Source: SAR116 cluster bacterium (lineage in GTDB: Bacteria > Pseudomonadota > Alphaproteobacteria > Puniceispirillales > Puniceispirillaceae). Taken from it: a DNA stretch of 5,368 bases. The position numbers and the translations under genes are program-made. A model generated the notes under the pieces. That model was not told the DNA's origin and made no database searches. It saw only the letters and a list, made by a program, of their open reading frames with translations. The DNA lies in the NCBI GenBank assembly GCA_002686685.1, contig NYYG01000027.1, forward strand, positions 1 to 5,368, in the 5' to 3' direction. This document shows, one piece after another, positions 1 to 4,220 of this stretch (position 1 is the stretch's first letter; every line of letters begins with the position of its first letter).

Positions 1-184
1 AATTCTGCAAATGCTCAATCTCCTGTTCCATCATATGCTGGATTTCAGGGCCCGAGGAATGGTTCCGCAGGATGGCCAGCTGGCCGCGGTAAATCTGCTG
101 CGCGGCGCGTTCGCCGGCATGATCCACACGCAGGAAACGTTCAATGTCGCGGCGGCCTGCTGCCGGTCTGCTGTTATTGGTCAT
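1..184 (-). CDS. coq7: Coq7-family demethoxyubiquinone hydroxylase, N-terminal part (3' end outside the window)
   Basis: Only the first 61 codons are present; the gene runs off the left edge. The visible protein begins MTNNSRPAAG, followed by the family signature RVDHAGE (residues 19-25), then IYRGQLAIL (31-39) and QEIEHL (54-59). From the family, Glu25 in HAGE, Glu55 and His58 in the ExxH motif are the first three ligands of the carboxylate-bridged di-iron centre; the second half with the remaining ligands is outside the window. The enzyme is a peripheral membrane mono-oxygenase that hydroxylates demethoxyubiquinone, the next-to-last step of aerobic ubiquinone synthesis. The ATG (184-182) overlaps the dsbB stop in an ATGA arrangement. 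There is no Shine-Dalgarno at normal distance (a GGAGG lies about 21 bases upstream), so translation probably depends on ribosomes ending dsbB. The residue after HAGE is Arg, where many homologues have Tyr or Phe. The call is firm; full length and integrity cannot be judged. Confidence 0.9.
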   Translation of the reverse strand, partial: MTNNSRPAAGRRDIERFLRVDHAGERAAQQIYRGQLAILRNHSSGPEIQHMMEQEIEHLQN

Positions 185-717
185 GATGCGGTATGCCCGA
201 AACGGCCTCCGAAAATGAAAGACAGGGTCGCAAGTGCCACAATATCCACACTTAACAACATGTTCCACCCTGCCATTGACAGGCCGAACAGTGACCATGG
301 CACGTCGTCGCACCGCACCACAGGCGTTGCCAGCAGGCTGTCGACAAGGGTGGCGGCATCCGCCCCCGTATCAAGGGCAGCGGTACATCCGCCCGGCCCG
401 GCCCAGAGCTGCCATTCAACACCGGCATGATATCCGGCAATGCCGACGCTCGACAGCGCGGCCATCATGGTGATGACAAGCCCGGCGCGCAGCCGGTCCG
501 GTGCCCCGGCGCCAAATCCAAGGCTGGCAAGGGCACATGCGATGACCGCAAGATGCGCCCAGCGTTGCCAGATACACAGGCTGCAGGGCGTCATGCCCCC
601 GACATATTCAAACAGGAACGCGCCCGCCAAAAGACTTGCGGATATCAGCGCGCAGGCGATCAGCCCGCGCTGCGGTGCCAGAAGAACCGACAATTCATGC
701 TTTAATGTACCAGCCAA
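181..717 (-). CDS. dsbB: DsbB-type disulfide bond formation protein (quinone-linked thiol oxidoreductase)
   Basis: The 178-residue inner-membrane protein has the size and layout of DsbB. Four hydrophobic segments lie at about 18-38, 53-70, 78-97 and 150-170. The first periplasmic loop carries the CxxC pair Cys45/Cys48 in CSLCIWQRW. The second loop carries Cys111 (GPGGC) and Cys136 (VVRCDDVPWSLFGLS). In the family these two pairs relay electrons from the periplasmic oxidase DsbA to ubiquinone. All four cysteines are present, so the protein should be active. The start is a TTG at 717, inside the end of yqaA (16-base overlap), behind the G-rich stretch 721-728. A second in-frame TTG at 693 is the only near alternative; the nearby ATG around 697 is in another frame. 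The stop overlaps the coq7 ATG. No dsbA is visible here. DsbB versus its paralogue DsbI cannot be settled by eye, but the neighbour coq7 favours a ubiquinone partner. Confidence 0.93.
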   Translation of the reverse strand: MAGTLKHELSVLLAPQRGLIACALISASLLAGAFLFEYVGGMTPCSLCIWQRWAHLAVIACALASLGFGAGAPDRLRAGLVITMMAALSSVGIAGYHAGVEWQLWAGPGGCTAALDTGADAATLVDSLLATPVVRCDDVPWSLFGLSMAGWNMLLSVDIVALATLSFIFGGRFGHTAS

Positions 718-1283
718 AATCCACCCCCGAACAGGATGACAAAGATGCTAAGCAACCCGATAACCATGCGATAGTTGCCATGATGCCGCGCAATCGCGGC
801 GATCAGCGCAAAGCGGATCCCGCGACCGATCAGCGAGACGGCCAGAAAGGGGATGAGGGCAAAGCCGGCGACACCGGCACTGACCGCAATCACCTTATAG
901 GGCAGCGGCGTAAAGGCCCCGATAAAGACCAGCAGGATGCCGAACTCGACAAAGCCGTCCTGAACCGCGGCAAATTTGCCTGGCGCCGCGATAGCCGCCG
1001 GCAGGGCGGCCAGGATCTGCTCGATGCCAATCCCCAGCACACCGCCAAGCGCCCAGCCGATGCCGCCACCGATCACCGATGCCAGTGTGCAGCCGACTGT
1101 CAGCCGGACCCATTTGGCGGGGCGCGCCAGCACAGTGGCGACAAGCAGCGGGTCGACAGGGATCGGGATGATAATGGATTCAAGGACCGCAAACAGCAGC
1201 ATCAGGCGTTCGGCAAGCGCGGTTTCCGCCAGTTTCAGGACGCGGTCATATTGTTGGCGACAATACCGCCACAGGGCTGCCAT
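702..1283 (-). CDS. yqaA: YqaA/DedA-type membrane protein (VTT / SNARE-associated family)
   Basis: This is a 193-residue polytopic membrane protein. The N-terminal region is followed by the reentrant-type hydrophobic stretch with FAVLESIIIPIPVDPLL (about 31-47), which carries the acidic residues Glu35 and Asp44 typical of the YqaA branch of DedA proteins. A Gly-rich segment follows at 62-88, then the conserved TPLPYKVIAVSAGVAG region (125-140) with Lys130, then GRGIRF (153-158) with two Arg residues, and a last membrane helix at about 173-191. Members of the wider family have been linked to lipid scrambling or flipping and to proton-dependent membrane homeostasis; the exact substrate of YqaA proteins is not known, so I give no reaction. 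The ATG at 1283 has GGAG (1292-1289) five bases upstream, a good ribosome site. The gene starts 27 bases after the 3' end of tRNA-Leu and its TAA lies 16 bases inside dsbB, so it is probably co-transcribed with both. Confidence 0.85.
   Translation of the reverse strand: MAALWRYCRQQYDRVLKLAETALAERLMLLFAVLESIIIPIPVDPLLVATVLARPAKWVRLTVGCTLASVIGGGIGWALGGVLGIGIEQILAALPAAIAAPGKFAAVQDGFVEFGILLVFIGAFTPLPYKVIAVSAGVAGFALIPFLAVSLIGRGIRFALIAAIARHHGNYRMVIGLLSIFVILFGGGFWLVH
721..728 (-). promoter_or_regulatory. Candidate ribosome binding site for the TTG start of dsbB
   Basis: Read on the minus strand, GGGGGTGG stands three bases before the TTG at 717-715. It lies inside the last codons of yqaA. The spacing is short, but it is the only purine-rich site near an in-frame start for dsbB. 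This supports the TTG at 717 over the later TTG at 693. Because yqaA continues through this point, part of dsbB translation may come from ribosomes finishing yqaA. Confidence 0.4.
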
Positions 1284-1310
1284 GCGGGCTCCGTCAGGTC
1301 ATGCCAGCCA

Positions 1311-1397
1311 TGGTACGAGTGGGGGGACTCGAACCCCCAAGTCCTTGCGGACGCTGGATTTTGAATCCAGTGCGTCTACCAATTCCGCCACACTCGC
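1311..1397 (-). tRNA. tRNA-Leu, anticodon CAA (reads UUG)
   Basis: An 87-nucleotide class II tRNA folds cleanly on the minus strand. The acceptor stem is GCGAGTG with CACTCGT. The D-arm region GGCGGAATTGGTAGACGC follows. The anticodon arm CTGGA/TCCAG encloses loop TTCAAAA, with anticodon CAA at 1363-1361. A long variable arm GTCC-GCAA-GGAC follows, then the T arm GGGGG-TTCGAGT-CCCCC. The long variable arm and the discriminator base A73 fit a leucine tRNA. The CCA end is encoded in the DNA (1313-1311). One oddity is the first acceptor pair, which is G1-U72 rather than G-C. The gene sits between chaC and yqaA in the same direction, with 39 bases before it and 27 after it, and no terminator on either side. 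Confidence 0.97.
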
Positions 1398-1410
1398 ATC
1401 TTTGGCCTTG

Positions 1411-1434
1411 CCGGAACGGTACTAGCCGAGCCGG
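1411..1434 (-). other. Interrupted inverted repeat between chaC and tRNA-Leu
   Basis: On the minus strand the pattern is CCGG-ct-CGG-ctagta-CCG-tt-CCGG. Two short paired blocks are separated by a 2x2 internal loop around a 6-base loop. It starts three bases after the chaC stop. No run of T follows in the minus direction (the next bases are CAAGGCC), so it is not a standard intrinsic terminator. It could protect the chaC mRNA end or mark a processing point, or be incidental. It also overlaps the candidate -10 element of the tRNA promoter. Confidence 0.35.
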
Positions 1435-1447
1435 GATCAGGAGGCAA
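1419..1447 (-). promoter_or_regulatory. Candidate promoter for tRNA-Leu and the genes after it
   Basis: On the minus strand TTGCCT (1447-1442) and TAGTAC (1424-1419) are separated by exactly 17 bases. They match four of six and three of six positions of the sigma70 consensus. Transcription would start near 1412, leaving about 15 bases before the tRNA 5' end. The stretch just after the -10 (CGTTCCGG) is GC-rich, as in growth-rate-controlled stable RNA promoters. The -35 lies in the last codons of chaC. The match is modest, and read-through from mscS-chaC is an equal alternative. Confidence 0.35.
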
Positions 1448-2120
1448 GCCTCTGCTTGACGAGCCTGACCAGTTTTTCCAGATGCGGGTCCCGATACCCC
1501 TCGGATTTCAGCGCTTCTGCCGTATCAAACAGATAGTCACAGCACGGGCCAATAAAGCCGCTGGCTGCCGCGATCACATCTGCCTCGGTCTCGATCGACA
1601 TGGGCGCGGCATAGTTCGGCCGGTCCGGGCGCGATACGAATCCGATGCCGCGCTTCGGGCCATCGGGGGTATGCATCTGCAGCCAGCAGGCGCGATAGGA
1701 CAGGGTCACCATTTCGCGCCGCCATAGCAGATCCAGCTCGGCAATGGCGTTTTGCGGGGTCAGCCGGTAGGCAACGCCCGTGCAGCTGCCGCCACGGTCC
1801 AGTGCCAGAACCAGCCCGGGGCATTCCGGTGTGCCGCGGCCAAGCCGTGTCCACAGGCAGAAGCGTCGGTGATGACCGAAAATACGTGCCCTGACACGAT
1901 CAACATGATCCATGATCGGGTTAAAAATCAGGCTGCCATAGCCAAACACCCATATGTCAGAGCAATCTGCGTCATCAGGTACGATACGGCGTCGTGACGC
2001 CAGCAATTCATCTTCGCTGGCCAGCTGCGTGGCCGTGTCACCGCGTTCGGCCACCAGCCGTGCAACCGTCCCGGCTTCGAGATTTTCCCGCGTTATACGA
2101 AACAGAGGTTCATCAGTCAT
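1437..2120 (-). CDS. chaC: ChaC-type glutathione-specific gamma-glutamylcyclotransferase
   Basis: The 227-residue cytosolic protein is about the length of E. coli ChaC. It carries the substrate-loop signature VFGYGSLIFNP (58-68), then RRFCLW (85-90), a GVAYRL strand (115-120), and LLWRREMV (131-138) whose Glu136 aligns with the catalytic general acid/base of the family. Near the end is the AAASGFIGPCCDYLFDT block (185-200), matching the C-terminal helix region of bacterial ChaC. Enzymes of this family split reduced glutathione into 5-oxoproline and Cys-Gly; other gamma-glutamyl peptides are an alternative substrate. The ATG at 2120 shares one base with the mscS stop (TGATG), which suggests translational coupling; only a weak AGG precedes it. 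In E. coli chaC lies by the cation antiporter gene chaA; here its partner is a mechanosensitive channel instead. The stop (1439-1437) is followed by the inverted repeat 1411-1434. Confidence 0.92.
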   Translation of the reverse strand: MTDEPLFRITRENLEAGTVARLVAERGDTATQLASEDELLASRRRIVPDDADCSDIWVFGYGSLIFNPIMDHVDRVRARIFGHHRRFCLWTRLGRGTPECPGLVLALDRGGSCTGVAYRLTPQNAIAELDLLWRREMVTLSYRACWLQMHTPDGPKRGIGFVSRPDRPNYAAPMSIETEADVIAAASGFIGPCCDYLFDTAEALKSEGYRDPHLEKLVRLVKQRLAS

Positions 2121-3001
2121 CAGCCTGTATCATCCCCGCCCGCCACGGACCTGTCATCCAGATTATGGATAACACGCTGCGGAAAGGGAATCTCGATGCC
2201 ATGCTCATCCAGAACGCCTTTCAGCCGTCGGTTGAGGTCCCAGTAAAGATCAAAGAAATCATCATAACTCGCATAGGCGCGAAGACGTACATTGATGGCG
2301 CTGTCACCATAGCTGACCACCAGAAAGCGCGGTGCCGGATCGCTCAGCACCCGCGGATCCGCCGCCAGCGACATCAGCGCTGTTTCGGCGGTATCAAGGC
2401 TGCTGTCATAGCCGATGCCGATATCCAGATCCATCCGCCGCGTGCCATAGCGCGCATGGTTGATGATATTGGACGACCAGATGGATGAATTCGGAATGCT
2501 GATATACACATTGTCGAACGTGTCGATGGTTGTTGTGAAGAGGCCGATCTCGCGCACCGATCCGGATACGCCGGCTGCTTCTACCCAGTCACCAATGCGG
2601 AATGGCCGCAGGAACAGCAGCATCAGCCCGGCGGCGACATTCGACAGGGTGCCCTGCAGCGCCAGTCCGACCGCAAGTCCGGCCGCACCCAGAACGGCGA
2701 TGATCGAGGTGGTTTCCACCCCGAAATTGCCAAGCGTGATGACAATGGTCAGCGTCAGTCCGGCATAGCGCACCAGCGCGGCCATGATCGGCACCAGCGT
2801 CCTGTCGAGCCGGTCGACCCGTGACAGCCAGTCCGCCGTCAGCCGTGATGCCCGCCGTGACAGCCAGATACCAAAGATCAGGGTCAGTATCGCGGCCACA
2901 AAATCCAGCCCATAGGCGGTCACAAGCGCCAGTATCTGTTCGGCGGCATCGCCGGACATATCGATATAGGACATGATGCTTTCGGTCGGGTTGCTGTCCA
3001 T
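2120..3001 (-). CDS. mscS: MscS-type small-conductance mechanosensitive channel
   Basis: This 293-residue protein is close to the length of E. coli MscS (286). Two N-terminal membrane helices lie at about 29-48 and 70-90, followed by the pore helix TM3 at 98-131. The pore motif GLAVGLALQG (108-117) is conserved: by alignment Leu109 and Leu113 form the hydrophobic gate, and Gly117 after Gln116 is the hinge. The beta domain follows (RPFRIGDWVE, 132-141; IPNSSI, 169-174), then the alpha/beta cytoplasmic cage ending in EIPFPQRVIHNL (270-281). It opens under membrane tension on osmotic downshift and releases small solutes. It is first in a minus-strand pair with chaC. The ATG at 3001 has only a weak AGG four bases upstream; Met10 (ATG at 2974) is an alternative start that would still keep TM1. 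No cyclic-nucleotide or other extra domain is fused. Confidence 0.95.
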   Translation of the reverse strand: MDSNPTESIMSYIDMSGDAAEQILALVTAYGLDFVAAILTLIFGIWLSRRASRLTADWLSRVDRLDRTLVPIMAALVRYAGLTLTIVITLGNFGVETTSIIAVLGAAGLAVGLALQGTLSNVAAGLMLLFLRPFRIGDWVEAAGVSGSVREIGLFTTTIDTFDNVYISIPNSSIWSSNIINHARYGTRRMDLDIGIGYDSSLDTAETALMSLAADPRVLSDPAPRFLVVSYGDSAINVRLRAYASYDDFFDLYWDLNRRLKGVLDEHGIEIPFPQRVIHNLDDRSVAGGDDTG

Positions 3002-3080
3002 GGGGCCTGCTTTGTCTGTCCATCTTTCGTGTGTTCAAGCCGGTCTTTTGCGATTTCAGCCCGGCTGTTTCGACATCAGC

Positions 3081-3095
3081 GTGGCATTGTGCCAC
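3081..3095. repeat. Perfect 6+6 inverted repeat in the divergent promoter region
   Basis: The sequence GTGGCA-TTG-TGCCAC is a perfect palindrome of two six-base arms around a 3-base centre. It lies about 80 bases upstream of mscS and 40 bases upstream of the ribF -35. The two-fold symmetry and the place between divergent genes fit a dimeric regulator site. A small RNA hairpin in an mscS leader is the other reading. It occurs once in the window, so no regulon can be inferred. Confidence 0.4.
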
Positions 3096-3134
3096 AAATG
3101 CGGCCCGGTTGGGTGAATTAAAGCGTTTACATCG

Positions 3135-3164
3135 TTGATATTCCCGCAGGTTGCGCGATATAGT
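3135..3164 (+). promoter_or_regulatory. Sigma70-type promoter for ribF(-ileS)
   Basis: TTGATA (3135-3140) and TATAGT (3159-3164) each match five of six consensus positions and are 18 bases apart. The expected transcription start is near 3171, only one or two bases before the ribF ATG at 3173. This is the best promoter match in the window. It implies a leaderless or nearly leaderless ribF mRNA if the first ATG is used. Confidence 0.65.
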
Positions 3165-3172
3165 GCGGCCCC

Positions 3173-4156
3173 ATGATTCAGAACAATCCAAATCCATGCC
3201 AGATCATGCGTTGGGCCGTTGGTGACGCGCCGCTGGGCCTCGGCGAAATGGTTGCCGCCATTGGCAATTTCGACGGTGTGCATCGCGGCCACCAGCAGGT
3301 GATCGAGGCTGCCCGCAGCGCCGCGTCTGCGCGCGGGCTGCCGGTGGGCGTTGTAACGTTTGATCCGCATCCGCGGGAATTTTTCCGGCATGATGAAACG
3401 CCCTTTCATCTAGCGGACCGGGCCGAAAAGGACCGGTTGATCGCCGCGCTTGGGGTGAACCGGATCATTCATGTTACCTTTGATGATAATCTGCGCTGCA
3501 CCAACGCGGATGAATTTGTCACATCGGTGCTGCCAGCGCTTGATGTGCGGGCGCTGTTTGGCGGGGCCGACTTCGCTTTTGGCCGCGGGCGTGGCGGCGA
3601 TATAGACACCATCAATGCAATCGGGGCGAATGTTGGCATTGCTGCCACTGCCGTGCCCTTGCTGGCCGATGCGAACAGCGCCGTCATCTCATCCACACGG
3701 ATCCGCGCTGCGCTGCAGTCGGGGGAACCCGATCTGGCCGCGGCAATGCTGGGGCATCACTGGGCTGTCACGGGTGTTGTGGAACAGGGAGACCAGCGCG
3801 GCCGCACCATCGGGTTTCCGACAGCCAACATCCCGCTTGGCGCATTGCTGCATCCTGCATTCGGCGTCTATGCGGTGCAGATTTTTGACGCCGCTGAAGA
3901 TGGCAATTTCACCCTTCTTGGCAATGGGGTTGCCAATATCGGTGTCAGGCCAACAGTGGAACATCGTGGCGTGCTGTGCGAGGCGCATCTGTTTGACCAG
4001 CAACCCGACCTCTATGGTCGCCGGCTGGCGATTTGCCTGCATGCCTTTCTGCGCCCCGAGCGTAAATTCACCGGCATTGACGAGCTGACCGCGCAGATTG
4101 CAAAGGACGCGCGGGAAGCGCGTGCGATTTTGCCACCTGTCAAGCAAACGGCCTGA
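3173..4156 (+). CDS. ribF: Bifunctional riboflavin kinase / FAD synthetase
   Basis: This 327-residue two-domain enzyme turns riboflavin into FMN and then FAD in the cytosol. The N-terminal FMN adenylyltransferase domain shows GNFDGVHRGH (31-40), TFDPHP (62-67), FGRGRGGD (136-143) and ISSTRIR (172-178), the nucleotidyltransferase motifs. The C-terminal riboflavin kinase domain shows GRTIGFPTAN (210-219), GVYAV (231-235), NIGVRPT (255-261) and the likely catalytic Glu270 in CEAHLFD. Both activities look intact. Start choice is open: the ATG at 3173 gives a longer N-terminus than usual and sits almost at the predicted transcription start. The in-frame ATG at 3206 gives MRWAVGD and places GNFDG near the usual distance from the start. 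Neither has a Shine-Dalgarno. No FMN riboswitch is visible upstream. ileS follows 64 bases downstream, a common pairing. Confidence 0.96.
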   Translation: MIQNNPNPCQIMRWAVGDAPLGLGEMVAAIGNFDGVHRGHQQVIEAARSAASARGLPVGVVTFDPHPREFFRHDETPFHLADRAEKDRLIAALGVNRIIHVTFDDNLRCTNADEFVTSVLPALDVRALFGGADFAFGRGRGGDIDTINAIGANVGIAATAVPLLADANSAVISSTRIRAALQSGEPDLAAAMLGHHWAVTGVVEQGDQRGRTIGFPTANIPLGALLHPAFGVYAVQIFDAAEDGNFTLLGNGVANIGVRPTVEHRGVLCEAHLFDQQPDLYGRRLAICLHAFLRPERKFTGIDELTAQIAKDAREARAILPPVKQTA

Positions 4157-4157
4157 T

Positions 4158-4200
4158 GGCGGCCAGCCCGGGCCGCCGCGATTTCCGCCTTGCCGGGCGG
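4158..4200 (+). other. Two GC-rich hairpins in the ribF-ileS gap
   Basis: The first stem pairs GGCGGCC (4158-4164) with GGCCGCC (4171-4177) around AGCCCG. The second pairs CCGCC (4185-4189) with GGCGG (4196-4200) around TTGCCG. The blocks can also pair across each other, so two alternative folds exist. No T-run follows, so these are not standard intrinsic terminators. They may stabilise the ribF end, mark an RNase site, or tune ileS expression. GC-rich DNA makes some chance pairing likely. Confidence 0.35.
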
Positions 4201-4207
4201 TCCGATC

Positions 4208-4214
4208 AAGAGAG
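4208..4214 (+). promoter_or_regulatory. Ribosome binding site of ileS
   Basis: AAGAGAG stands six bases before the ATG at 4221. It is a clear purine-rich site at normal distance, just after the second hairpin, and it fixes the ileS start. Confidence 0.7.
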
Positions 4215-4220
4215 CGTGTG

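Larger units (their letters stand above)
3002..3172. other. Divergent spacer between mscS and ribF
   Basis: This 171-base region is the longest non-coding stretch. On the ribF side it holds the promoter candidate 3135-3164, and in the middle the inverted repeat 3081-3095. On the mscS side, AGCCGG (3038-3043) and CCGGCT (3061-3066) could pair across a 17-base loop, forming a weak stem in the mscS leader. I found no convincing -35/-10 pair directed at mscS at standard spacing. Open frames that cross this region lack ribosome sites and family motifs. Confidence 0.7.

Noticed and set aside
1..5. AATTC at the left edge as an EcoRI cloning junction
   Set aside because: Coq7 reads normally up to the edge and five bases are too few to argue for a restriction-fragment end.
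636..1364. Long plus-strand open frame of 242 codons crossing dsbB, yqaA and the tRNA
   Set aside because: It is antisense to two well-supported membrane protein genes and a tRNA, is rich in Asp, Arg, Gln and Lys as expected from the complement of membrane codons, and has no recognisable domain.
1411..1434. Intrinsic terminator after chaC
   Set aside because: The stem is broken by an internal loop and no T-run follows on the minus strand.
3076..3100. Sigma54 promoter based on TGGCAC in the divergent spacer
   Set aside because: On neither strand does a GC doublet fall ten bases after the GG, so the required -24/-12 spacing is not met.
3002..3172. FMN riboswitch before ribF
   Set aside because: The conserved RFN core blocks are not seen, and the predicted transcript starts too close to the ATG to hold one.
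3056..3409. Minus-strand open frame of 117 codons reaching from ribF into the divergent spacer
   Set aside because: It overlaps the strongly supported ribF start region in antisense and shows no family motif or ribosome site.
4157..4220. T-box leader before ileS
   Set aside because: The 64-base gap is too short, has no recognisable T-box core, and T-boxes are not typical of proteobacteria.
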